DNA from: Candidatus Stahliibacteriota bacterium CG08_land_8_20_14_0_20_40_26
GTDB lineage: Bacteria; Hydrothermota; UBA3073
Direction: 5' to 3'
Length of the DNA stretch: 8,865 nucleotides
Assembly: GCA_002774315.1 (NCBI GenBank)
Contig: PEYP01000016.1
Span: forward strand, 1 to 8,865
Positions 1 to 5,413 of this stretch are shown here, one piece after another. A program made the position numbers and the translations under genes. Each line of letters opens with the position of its first letter. Within the stretch, counting starts at the first letter, position 1. The notes under the pieces are model-generated. The model did not search any database, was not told where the DNA came from, and was given only the letters and a program-made list of their open reading frames with translations.

Positions 1-10
1 AGGAGGAAGT

Positions 11-622
11 ATGGTGTATTTATTCCTTATATCTATTATTCCTACTGTAACACCCGGTGAACTACAACATCCGCTACTTGGCACAAAGGTTGTTTTCATT
101 ATAGCCCAAAATGATTTCAGAGATGAAGAATACCTTGTTCCTAAGAAGATATTTGGAGAACTTGGTGCAGAAGTTACGGTAGCATCTGAGGATACAACGA
201 TAGCAAAAGGAATGCTTGGCCTCTCGGTTAAACCTGATAAAAGGTTGAAGGATGTCTTACTGAAAGACTACGATATTATAGTCCTTGTTGGAGGGAGTGG
301 GTCAGTAGTCTTCTGGGATGATGAAGAACTACACACCAATCTTGTTGAAGCAGCTGACTCAGGCCGAATAATAGGCGCTATATGCCTTGCCCCCGGGATA
401 CTTGCGAGGGCGGGTATGTTAAAAGGGAAAAAAGCAACGGTATACGCATCACCTAATGCAAAGAAACTCTTAAAAGAAGAGGGCGTAATATATACAGGGA
501 ACGATGTAGAGAGGGATGGTAATATAATTACTGCAAATGGTCCTGCGGCTGCTGAGGTATTTACAAATGAACTTGTGGCTGCCATTATGGAAATGAAGAG
601 TAAGGAGAAAGAAAATGACTAA
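11..622 (+). CDS. DJ-1/PfpI family protein with hydrophobic N-terminus
   Basis: Probable member of the DJ-1/PfpI superfamily (class I glutamine amidotransferase-like fold), whose members include deglycases, glyoxalases, chaperones and proteases; the exact activity cannot be told here. The core starts near residue 25 (GTKVVFIIA). The conserved acidic position lies in DEEY (38-41), the VGGSG turn is at 93-97, and the nucleophile-elbow cysteine is Cys125 in GAICLAPG, followed by AGMLKGKKATVY as in the family. The first ~19 residues (MVYLFLISIIPTV...) are hydrophobic and precede the usual family start, so they may be a weak signal or anchor segment. There is no lysine/arginine-rich n-region, so export is uncertain. 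AGGAGG at 1-6 sits 4 bases before the ATG at 11, which supports this start. The gene ends before a repeat-filled spacer and is not obviously in an operon with dtd. Confidence 0.88.
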   Translation: MVYLFLISIIPTVTPGELQHPLLGTKVVFIIAQNDFRDEEYLVPKKIFGELGAEVTVASEDTTIAKGMLGLSVKPDKRLKDVLLKDYDIIVLVGGSGSVVFWDDEELHTNLVEAADSGRIIGAICLAPGILARAGMLKGKKATVYASPNAKKLLKEEGVIYTGNDVERDGNIITANGPAAAEVFTNELVAAIMEMKSKEKEND

Positions 623-814
623 ACGACTACAGACCAAAGACCACAGACAAAAGACCAAACGACAAATGCTAATTGATAATTTTGCATTGCTAATTGACAA
701 TTGAACATCTTAGTGACCTAATAACTCAATAACCTAATAACTTAATAACTGAATAACTAACTGTCAGACATTGATTAGGCATTCGACATTAGAAATTAGA
801 CATTGTTATCTGAT
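623..814 (+). repeat. Low-complexity spacer between DJ-1/PfpI gene and dtd
   Basis: This 192-base spacer is almost wholly simple repeats. It opens with A/C-rich AGACCA/AGACAA iterations (about 630-665). Next come two direct copies of TGCTAATTGA (667-676 and 688-697), then a five-unit 8-bp tandem array (718-757, listed separately), then ACATT/ATTAGACATT iterations (about 767-805). No convincing promoter or Shine-Dalgarno sequence for dtd is visible in it. Confidence 0.75.
718..757 (+). repeat. 8-bp tandem array, five units of NNAATAAC
   Basis: The units read CTAATAAC, TCAATAAC, CTAATAAC, TTAATAAC, TGAATAAC, followed by a partial TAAC to 761. Only the first two bases of each unit vary. Every unit contains TAA, and because 8 is not a multiple of 3 the array places stops in all three frames. 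Similar 8-bp-period arrays follow dtd, gmk and coaBC. Confidence 0.85.
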
Positions 815-1252
815 ATGATTGCTGTAGTTCAAAGAGTAAAAGAGGCATATTGTAGCGTGGATGGAAAGATAGTAAGCAGAATAGGGAATGGTCTGCTTAT
901 ACTTATTGGCGTAGAGAAAAGTGATACTATTGAAAATGTGGATAGACTGGCAGAGAAATGTGTATATCTCCGCTGTTTTGGTGATAATAAGGGAAAGATG
1001 AGTCTTTCCTTGATGGACGTAGGTGGAGAATGCATGGTAATATCGCAGGTGACCCTTCTGGCAGGTACGAGTAAGGGAAGGAGGCCGGATTTTTCAAGGG
1101 CATCATCACCTAGTTCTGCCAGTGAATTTTATCATAAGTTCATAGATGCCATAAAGGGATATGACATCAGCGTAAAAAAAGGCGTTTTTGGTGCACATAT
1201 GCAGATAGGTCTTATAAATGATGGACCTGTTACGCTTATACTTGAGGGATAA
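815..1252 (+). CDS. dtd: D-aminoacyl-tRNA deacylase
   Basis: Dtd hydrolyses D-aminoacyl-tRNAs (and glycyl-tRNA-Ala) in the cytoplasm, keeping D-amino acids out of translation. The product is 145 residues, the usual length of bacterial Dtd. It begins with the typical MIAVVQRV and carries SQVTLLAG (77-84), KGRRPDFSRA (87-96) and GVFGAHM (123-129). The C-terminal NDGPVT (135-140) contains the Gly-cisPro pair (137-138) that enforces chirality. The SQxT motif and the GP motif together form the active site at the dimer interface. An in-frame TTG at 803 would add four residues, but the family starts at the MxAVVQRV methionine, so ATG 815 is chosen. No clear Shine-Dalgarno sequence is visible for either start. 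An 8-bp-period repeat begins directly after the stop codon. Confidence 0.96.
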   Translation: MIAVVQRVKEAYCSVDGKIVSRIGNGLLILIGVEKSDTIENVDRLAEKCVYLRCFGDNKGKMSLSLMDVGGECMVISQVTLLAGTSKGRRPDFSRASSPSSASEFYHKFIDAIKGYDISVKKGVFGAHMQIGLINDGPVTLILEG

Positions 1253-1340
1253 GTAGTTAGTTTGTTAGTCGGATAGTTTGTTAGTTGGATAGTTAGTTGG
1301 ATAGTTAGTTGGTTAGTTAGTTGGTTAGTTAGTTGGTTAG
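1253..1340 (+). repeat. TTAG/TTGG tandem array downstream of dtd
   Basis: The 88 bases divide into eleven 8-mers built from TTAG, TTGG, TTTG and ATAG half-units. From 1285 they also read as a 12-bp tandem: TTGGATAGTTAG twice, TTGGTTAGTTAG twice, then a partial copy. The array begins at the base after the dtd stop codon. TAG recurs throughout and falls in several frames. Confidence 0.88.
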
Positions 1341-1363
1341 TGTTTTTAGTGACTTCGTGCCTT

Positions 1364-1383
1364 CCTGCCTACCGTCAGGCAGG
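1364..1383. repeat. Short palindromic element, CCTGCCT/AGGCAGG family
   Basis: Perfect 7-bp arms CCTGCCT (1364-1370) and AGGCAGG (1377-1383) flank a 6-base loop. A close relative with the same arms lies at 4486-4504 and a diverged one at 4581-4596. It sits 22 bases upstream of the chosen yicC start and is open in that frame, so it can be mistaken for coding sequence. Confidence 0.8.
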
Positions 1384-1405
1384 TGTGGTGAATTTTTTCT
1401 TGATT

Positions 1406-2224
1406 ATGCTTATCAGTATGACAGGATTTGGAGAAGCAAGTAGTGCCTGGGTACGGTGTGAATTAAGGTCACTGAACCACCGCTTTTTCAGAACATCTAT
1501 CTCTGTGCCTCCCTTTCTCTCAAGATACGAATACGAGATCGAATCTCTACTCCGTGAGAAGCTTCTACGTGGCATGGTTTATTGTAATATAATTACTAAC
1601 ATTACACCTCAGACTATAAGATGTGAGACCGAAATTGCGAAGAGATACAGGGATGCGCTCCTTTCTCTTAAGAAGTCACTCAAATTAGAAGGAGATGTAT
1701 CGCTTGACTTATTGAGCAGATCCAGTAGTATATTCAGAATAGACATTGACGAGACACAGATTTGCAAGGCCTGGGAAGAGACCCGTGGTGTTCTCAATAA
1801 GGCTATTGAGAATCTTCTCCTTACAAGAAAGAGAGAAGGGAAAAAAATAGGAAAAAATGTAAAAGAAAGGATAGAGAACCTAAAAAGGATGCTTCGCGAT
1901 AATAAGGAAAAGCTTCCGCAGAGGATAGAGAGAGAGCGGGTTAAAATTGAAAAATTGCCATGTAAGGACGAGGCGCTGCTCCTTTTGGACCGTATTAATA
2001 TTGAAGAAGAAATTACCAGATTTCAATTTCACCTTTCCTGTATGAAGGAGATATTAAGTGGAAAAACATCACAGGGGAAAAAACTTCTCTTTCTTCTTCA
2101 GGAGCTTTTGAGAGAGGCTAATACTATGTCAAACAAGATACAGGATGCGCCTATCTCGCGGATAGTGGTAGATATGAAGACTGAGATTGAATCGTTGAGA
2201 GAGGAGGTTGAGAATGTATTATGA
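1406..2224 (+). CDS. yicC: YicC family protein (probable endoribonuclease)
   Basis: YicC-family proteins are RNA-binding ring-forming proteins; the E. coli and B. subtilis members have been linked to endoribonuclease activity and small-RNA turnover. The product is 272 residues, slightly shorter than E. coli YicC. It opens with the signature SMTGFGEA (4-11) and RSLNHRF (21-27). The stretch between these two motifs is shorter than usual. The C-terminal domain has the conserved QGKKLLFLLQELLREANTMS and ISRIVVDMKTEIESLREEV, matching the family's GKKLDFLxQExxREANT and ISRIVVExKxEIExxREQV pattern. The frame stays open upstream to a GTG at 1340, but that stretch is tandem repeat plus a palindrome. 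ATG 1406 gives the canonical MLISMTGFG. GTG 1388 is an alternative with a poor GCAGG-like site. The 3' end overlaps gmk by 11 bases, so the two are translationally linked. Confidence 0.92.
   Translation: MLISMTGFGEASSAWVRCELRSLNHRFFRTSISVPPFLSRYEYEIESLLREKLLRGMVYCNIITNITPQTIRCETEIAKRYRDALLSLKKSLKLEGDVSLDLLSRSSSIFRIDIDETQICKAWEETRGVLNKAIENLLLTRKREGKKIGKNVKERIENLKRMLRDNKEKLPQRIERERVKIEKLPCKDEALLLLDRINIEEEITRFQFHLSCMKEILSGKTSQGKKLLFLLQELLREANTMSNKIQDAPISRIVVDMKTEIESLREEVENVL
2201..2207 (+). promoter_or_regulatory. Ribosome binding site that fixes the gmk start
   Basis: GAGGAGG lies inside the 3' end of yicC, 6 bases before ATG 2214. It selects this ATG over the in-frame TTG at 2208, which directly abuts the site. 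Gmk translation therefore starts before YicC translation ends at 2224. Confidence 0.8.
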
Positions 2225-2798
2225 ACCATTCTTCCTGGTTCTTGTTGGGCCATCGGGGGTGGGTAAGAGCACGATTGTGCGAGAAATAATAAAGTTACAC
2301 AAAGATATAAAATATTCAATATCCGCTACGACAAGAAGACCCAGAAAGGATGAGGTTAATGGAAAGGACTACTATTTTCTGGATATTCCCACATTTAAAA
2401 ACTGGATTAAAGAAGACAAATTGTATGAATGGGCACTCGTATATGGAGATTATTATGGCACACCAAGGGAACATGTAGATGCGTTTATTAGAGAAAGCCA
2501 CGATGTCATATTTGATCTTGATATTCAGGGTGCTATCTCTGTAAAATCGCAAAGAGAGGATACGGTCACTGTATTCTTACTGCCACCTTCCAAAGAGGAG
2601 TTAAAAAGAAGGCTTCTAAAAAGAGGGGATAATGAGAATGCAGTAGTTGAAAGGATTAAAGAGATAGAAAGAGAAGTAAAAACAGCTTCCAGGTTTGATT
2701 ATATAATAAGAAACGATGTCTTAGAAGAGACAATAAAAAAGGTAGACGCAATAATAATAGCCGAAAGGCATCGCACAAAGAGGATAAGATTATCCTAA
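2214..2798 (+). CDS. gmk: Guanylate kinase
   Basis: Guanylate kinase phosphorylates GMP to GDP with ATP in the cytoplasm and is essential for GTP and dGTP supply. The 194-residue product is of usual length. It shows the P-loop GPSGVGKST (12-20), the GMP-binding region SATTRRPRKDEVNGKDYYF, then YGDYYGTP, DLDIQGA (the family's DIDVQGA) and a lid-type region VFLLPPSKEELKRRLLKRG. The C-terminal helix reads SRFDYIIRND...AERHR, as expected. The strong ribosome binding site at 2201-2207 and the family's short leader before the P-loop support ATG 2214. The gene overlaps yicC by 11 bases and is followed by a hairpin-forming repeat before rpoZ. The order yicC-gmk-rpoZ-coaBC is widely conserved. Confidence 0.97.
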   Translation: MYYEPFFLVLVGPSGVGKSTIVREIIKLHKDIKYSISATTRRPRKDEVNGKDYYFLDIPTFKNWIKEDKLYEWALVYGDYYGTPREHVDAFIRESHDVIFDLDIQGAISVKSQREDTVTVFLLPPSKEELKRRLLKRGDNENAVVERIKEIEREVKTASRFDYIIRNDVLEETIKKVDAIIIAERHRTKRIRLS

Positions 2799-2807
2799 GA
2801 GTAAAAA

Positions 2808-2864
2808 GTTGGTTGGTTTGTTGGTCTGTTAGAATCTAACAAACTATCTAACTAACAGACTAAC
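2808..2864 (+). repeat. 8-bp-period inverted repeat between gmk and rpoZ
   Basis: The left half reads GTTGGTTG, GTTTGTTG, GTCTGTTA. The right half (2833-2864) reads AATCTAAC, AAACTATC, TAACTAAC, AGACTAAC, the complementary motif. A 12-bp stem forms between TTGGTCTGTTAG (2821-2832) and CTAACAGACTAA (2852-2863) with one G-U pair. A shorter alternative hairpin GTTAG-AAT-CTAAC spans 2828-2840. No U-run follows, so it is not a standard Rho-independent terminator. Confidence 0.75.
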
Positions 2865-2891
2865 TCCCTACAGAGCAATGAGGAGGGATGT

Positions 2892-3089
2892 ATGGAGACA
2901 AATGAGTATATCCTGCCGATAGAAGGTATATGGAATATTATGGACAATAAGTACAAAGCACTCGTGGTTATTGGAAAAGAAGCAAGAAGGATTTTTCAGG
3001 TTAACCCACAAAGTAGTGATAATCCCGTCGTTCTCGCGATACAACGATTCGTTAACGGAGAAATTGTGCATGAGGAGGCAGAAGAGTGA
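2892..3089 (+). CDS. rpoZ: DNA-directed RNA polymerase omega subunit (short)
   Basis: Omega is the small RNA polymerase subunit that helps fold and hold beta-prime. At 65 residues this is shorter than E. coli omega (91), but short forms are common. The conserved core is NKYKALVVIGKEARRI (19-34), matching the family pattern N(R/K)(F/Y)xLVxxxxxRARQ, followed by PVVLAIQRFVNGEI, where other omegas have a KPxxxAxxEIxxGKI-type segment. AGGAGGG at 2881-2887 lies 4 bases before ATG 2892. An overlapping ATG at 2888 runs into a stop after five codons and is not the start. Position between gmk and coaBC strongly supports the call. The stop codon overlaps the coaBC GTG start by three bases (GTGA). Confidence 0.9.
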   Translation: METNEYILPIEGIWNIMDNKYKALVVIGKEARRIFQVNPQSSDNPVVLAIQRFVNGEIVHEEAEE

Positions 3090-4255
3090 AGATAACATTG
3101 GGCATAACAGGAAGCATAGCTGCTTACAAGGCAATATATATCCTGCGAGAATTTAAGAAGAGAGGCGAAGATGTATATTGTGTGCTTACATCTGAAGCAA
3201 AGCATTTTGTATCTCCGCTGACGCTCTCTGTATTGTCAGGACACAAAGTATTTGAGGACCCATTTGTCACACGAGAAGATGCTGTCCACATAAGCCTTGC
3301 AAACAACGACCTCATACTAGTAGCCCCTGCAACTTACAACATAATAGGTAAAATAAACGCCGGCATTGCAGACAACCTCCTGACATCTATAATCGCTGCT
3401 ACGACACATACTGTAGTAATCGCTCCTGCTATGAACCCCAATATGTGGCATAATCCCATAATGCAGAAAAATATAAACAGATTGAGAGAACTCGGATATT
3501 TTATTATAGAACCCACAGAAGGAGAGACCGCATGCGAAGATAAAGGAAAGGGCAGACTACCTGATCCAGATGAGATAGTAAAGTATGTTTATGATCTTGT
3601 AAAGAAATCTTCTTCACTCTCTGGAGTAAAAGTTCTGGTCACTACTGGAAGAACCGAAGAGAGTATAGACCCTGTGAGGGTTATTACAAACAGATCTTCG
3701 GGCCTTATGGGTTATAAGATAGCAGAAGAGGCAAGAAGGAGAGGTGCTTCTGTCACCCTTATCAAGGGAGCAACTGATTTCCCGCTATCATGGGGTATAA
3801 GGATACATAATGCAAAAGAACTTGAAAAAATATTATTTGACTTGCTGGACGACAATGATATAATTATAATGACTGCAGCTGTGTCGGACTTTAGGCTGAG
3901 GAAGGTGCACAGTAGCAAGGTGAAAAGAGCGCAAGGTGGCCTCACTTTGCAACTTGAGGCAACAGATGATATCCTTGCAAAGATAAGAAAGAAGAGAAAA
4001 GATAAGATACTGGTTGGTTTTTCTGTTGAAAGTAAAGATTTGATAAAAAATTCACAAAGAAAACTTTCTGAAAAGTCACTTGATATGATTGTCGCAAACC
4101 CTGCTTCTGTTATAGGGAGTAAGGATACAACATTTATCATAATAGAAAAGGACAGTAGTGTAAATACTTATCCTACTATGAGTAAACAAAAAGCCGCAGG
4201 TATTATACTTGACAGGGTCACCAGGTTATGGGAAGAAAGAAGGAAGATGGGGTGA
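3086..4255 (+). CDS. coaBC: Bifunctional phosphopantothenoylcysteine decarboxylase / phosphopantothenate-cysteine ligase
   Basis: CoaBC carries out two consecutive steps of coenzyme A synthesis: ligation of cysteine to 4'-phosphopantothenate, then FMN-dependent decarboxylation to 4'-phosphopantetheine. The N-terminal CoaC flavoprotein domain (about 1-175) shows GITGSIAAYK (6-15), the catalytic histidine His68 in HISLA, the substrate motif PAMN (114-117) and Cys150 in ACEDKGKGR, equivalent to the active cysteine of the family. The CoaB domain (about 180-389) begins with VLVTTGRTEE and IDPVRVITNRSSGLMG, then AAVSDFR and KVKR (the family's KIKK lysine motif). It ends within a G-rich tandem repeat, which codes the last residues (KMG) and the stop codon. 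The start is GTG 3086, with GAGGAGG at 3072-3078 and a GTGA overlap with rpoZ. Length (389) is close to the E. coli enzyme. Confidence 0.97.
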   Translation: MKITLGITGSIAAYKAIYILREFKKRGEDVYCVLTSEAKHFVSPLTLSVLSGHKVFEDPFVTREDAVHISLANNDLILVAPATYNIIGKINAGIADNLLTSIIAATTHTVVIAPAMNPNMWHNPIMQKNINRLRELGYFIIEPTEGETACEDKGKGRLPDPDEIVKYVYDLVKKSSSLSGVKVLVTTGRTEESIDPVRVITNRSSGLMGYKIAEEARRRGASVTLIKGATDFPLSWGIRIHNAKELEKILFDLLDDNDIIIMTAAVSDFRLRKVHSSKVKRAQGGLTLQLEATDDILAKIRKKRKDKILVGFSVESKDLIKNSQRKLSEKSLDMIVANPASVIGSKDTTFIIIEKDSSVNTYPTMSKQKAAGIILDRVTRLWEERRKMG

Positions 4256-4285
4256 TGGGGAGATGGGGTGATGGGGTGATAGGGT
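4246..4285 (+). repeat. G-rich 8-bp tandem array at the end of coaBC
   Basis: The units read GATGGGGT, GATGGGGA, GATGGGGT, GATGGGGT, GATAGGGT, followed by a decayed AATGG. The array begins inside the last codons of coaBC, whose TGA stop (4253-4255) is part of the repeat. A second simple repeat of GATAAC/GATTAC words follows at about 4299-4326. Confidence 0.88.
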
Positions 4286-4389
4286 AATGGTCTTTACTGA
4301 TAACAGATAACCGATTACTGATTACCAATAGCCTATCAACTGTAGGAGCGACCTCCTCAGGCTGTGCAGAAACGTGATTTTTCCATGTT

Positions 4390-4446
4390 GCGGACAGGAA
4401 TAAACCTTGTCCCTACAGTGTAGGGACAACCCTTGTGGTTGTCCGC
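4390..4446. repeat. Head-to-head pair of 28-bp REP-like elements
   Basis: Two inverted copies of one element abut around base 4418. The left copy is 4390-4417 (GCGGACA ... TTGTCCCTACA) and the right copy 4419-4446 (TGTAGGGACAA ... TGTCCGC). The inner arms (4407-4417 with 4419-4429) match perfectly over 11 bp. The outer arms (4389-4396 with 4440-4447) match perfectly over 8 bp. The right copy alone can also form GGACAACC-CTTGT-GGTTGTCC (4424-4444), which excludes the inner stem. Confidence 0.82.
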
Positions 4447-4477
4447 AGGAGAGCTTTTAATGTCGATCGTGAAGGAG

Positions 4478-4513
4478 TTAAGGCGCCTGCCTGCGGTAGG
4501 CAGGTAAGCCTTT
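4478..4513. repeat. Palindrome inserted in the loop of a TTAAGGC/GCCTT hairpin
   Basis: TTAAGGC (4478-4484) and AAGCCTTT (4506-4513) are the outer arms. The loop holds CCTGCCT (4486-4492) and AGGCAGG (4498-4504), the element also seen at 1364-1383. A copy of the outer hairpin without the insert, TTAAGGCGTCAGCCTTT, lies 5 bases downstream. Confidence 0.75.
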
Positions 4514-4517
4514 GGAA

Positions 4518-4537
4518 TTAAGGCGTCAGCCTTTTAT
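4518..4537 (+). terminator. Weak terminator-like hairpin
   Basis: AAGGC (4520-4524), a GTCA loop and GCCTT (4529-4533) are followed by the T-rich TTATTTA. The stem is only 5 bp with about three G-C pairs, and it lies some 265 bases after coaBC. It could weakly end coaBC read-through, or it may simply be an uninterrupted copy of the neighbouring repeat. Confidence 0.25.
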
Positions 4538-4580
4538 TTAAAATCCTTACGGATTAACTCCACGGATTAACTCCAATCTA

Positions 4581-4596
4581 CCTGTCGGTAGACAGG
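4581..4596. repeat. Diverged short palindrome CCTGTC/GACAGG
   Basis: Six-base perfect arms flank a GGTA loop. The layout and sequence resemble the CCTGCCT/AGGCAGG elements at 1364-1383 and 4486-4504, so this is taken as a diverged third copy. Confidence 0.65.
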
Positions 4597-4664
4597 CTTG
4601 CTGCACGGTTGTTTTTGCACAACCACTCCTGGTCGCGATAAGAGCTAATGTATGATTCAGAATT

Positions 4665-5342
4665 ATGGAAAAAGGGAAATTGAAAACACTTGTTTTGAGG
4701 TACCTGAGAGAGGAACAGATGCTTGGAAAGGAATTTCTATTTTTCAACAGGGAGAACATAGACCTTCCAGATGACTTTAAAGAACTGCAATTGCAGTGTG
4801 AAAGCTGTAAGAGATGTTCACTCTTTAAGACGAGGAGAAATGTAGTCTTTGGTAAGGGCAATAAAAATGCGATTCTGATGCTTGTTGGAGAAGCTCCCGG
4901 AGAGAAAGAAGATATAAAGGGTGAACCTTTTGTTGGCGCTGCTGGAGAACTACTTACAAAAATGTTGAAGGCGATAAATCTTACAAGAGACGATGTGTAT
5001 ATAGCCAATGTTCTCAAGTGTAGACCCCCCCAAAATAGAGACCCAACACCTGAAGAGATAGAAGCGTGCAAGGGGTATCTTTTTAAACAGATAGAAATCA
5101 TTAATCCGAAAATTATTCTTGCACTAGGCAGGCATGCAATAAAGTTTTTGACCGATTACAGTGGTCCCTTATCAGCAATAAGAGGTAATGTTTTTTATTA
5201 CAAAGGAATAAAAGTAATTCCCACATATCACCCTGCTGCTCTCATTTACCATCAGGAGTGGAAAAGAGGTTCATGGGAGGACCTTAAGTTAGCAAGAAGG
5301 TTGTATGATGAAGCCCTTAAACCACAGATGAACACAGATTAG
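4665..5342 (+). CDS. Type-4 (Fe-S) uracil-DNA glycosylase
   Basis: Family 4 uracil-DNA glycosylases excise uracil from DNA at the start of base-excision repair and carry a [4Fe-4S] cluster. The likely cluster ligands are Cys48 and Cys51 (CKRCSL), Cys119 (KCRPPQNR) and Cys135 (EACKGYL), spaced as in the Thermus and Thermotoga enzymes. Motif 1 is GEAPGEKED (75-83), with PFVGAAGELL following, and the C-terminal motif is THPxxL-like YHPAAL (188-193). About 40 residues precede the first cysteine pair, an N-terminal extension compared with the shortest family members. An in-frame stop at 4653 leaves ATG 4665 as the first ATG; no good ribosome binding site is visible. The last six codons (PQMNTD) and the stop lie in a CACAGAT repeat, so the original C-terminus may have been replaced. 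It may be transcribed separately from coaBC, given the long gap. Confidence 0.94.
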   Translation: MEKGKLKTLVLRYLREEQMLGKEFLFFNRENIDLPDDFKELQLQCESCKRCSLFKTRRNVVFGKGNKNAILMLVGEAPGEKEDIKGEPFVGAAGELLTKMLKAINLTRDDVYIANVLKCRPPQNRDPTPEEIEACKGYLFKQIEIINPKIILALGRHAIKFLTDYSGPLSAIRGNVFYYKGIKVIPTYHPAALIYHQEWKRGSWEDLKLARRLYDEALKPQMNTD

Positions 5343-5350
5343 CACAGATA
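5322..5350 (+). repeat. CACAGAT repeat overlapping the glycosylase 3' end
   Basis: CACAGAT occurs at 5323-5329, 5333-5339 and 5343-5349, a 10-bp period. The first two units are translated as the end of the uracil-DNA glycosylase and its TAG stop overlaps the spacing before the third. Related words (CACAGAT, CACGGAT, CACAG) occur at 8683-8706, beyond the accessory block. Confidence 0.7.
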
Positions 5351-5357
5351 GAGGTAG

Positions 5358-5381
5358 GTAGGAGCAACCTCCTGGTTGCGA
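5358..5381. repeat. GTAGGAGCAACC/GGTTGC REP-like hairpin
   Basis: The arms GCAACC (5364-5369) and GGTTGC (5374-5379) flank a TCCT loop. Relatives are TGTAGGAGCGACCTCCT at 4341-4357 and a partial ACTCCTGGTCGCGA at 4625-4638. It lies between the glycosylase gene and the nucleotidyltransferase gene. Confidence 0.7.
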
Positions 5382-5413
5382 AAGGCAGTAAAATAGTTTA
5401 CAGAGAGGAATTT

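Larger units (their letters stand above)
4256..4664. other. 409-bp non-coding mosaic of small palindromes
   Basis: No gene is supported here. In order it holds: the rest of the G-rich 8-bp array; GATAAC/GATTAC words (4299-4326); a TGTAGGAGCGACCTCCT element (4341-4357); a head-to-head inverted pair (4390-4446); a palindrome nested in another (4478-4513); a small TTAAGGC hairpin with a T-rich tail (4518-4537); AATCC-TTAC-GGATT (4542-4555); a 13-bp direct repeat ACGGATTAACTCC (4549-4561 and 4562-4574); CCTGTC-GGTA-GACAGG (4581-4596); GGTTGT/ACAACC (4607-4624); and a partial ACTCCTGGTCGCGA (4625-4638) related to the elements at 4341 and 5358. Confidence 0.75.

Noticed and set aside
803..814. TTG 803 as the dtd start
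   Set aside because: It adds four residues before the canonical MIAVVQRV start and has no better ribosome binding site than ATG 815.
1253..1340. Tandem TTGG/TTAG array as a CRISPR array or an origin iteron cluster
   Set aside because: The units are 4 to 12 bp with no spacers, and there is no replication gene or DnaA-box pattern nearby; it is a simple-sequence repeat.
2781..2796. AGGATAA-GA-TTATCCT palindrome at the gmk 3' end, as a terminator
   Set aside because: The loop is only 2 bases, the stem is A/T-rich, no T-run follows, and it lies in the last codons of gmk.
3712..4140. Minus-strand open frame of 142 codons within coaBC
   Set aside because: It is a serine- and leucine-rich shadow of the coaBC coding strand, with no recognisable domain.
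4419..4447. Palindromes of the coaBC-glycosylase gap as a riboswitch
   Set aside because: The stems are explained by short interspersed repeats that recur in inverted orientation, no conserved aptamer core was recognised, and the next start codon is over 200 bases away.
4547..5101. Long open frame on the minus strand (184 codons) opposite the glycosylase gene
   Set aside because: It is antisense to a well-supported Fe-S uracil-DNA glycosylase, matches no family, and its C-terminal part is translated palindromic repeat (4581-4596 region).
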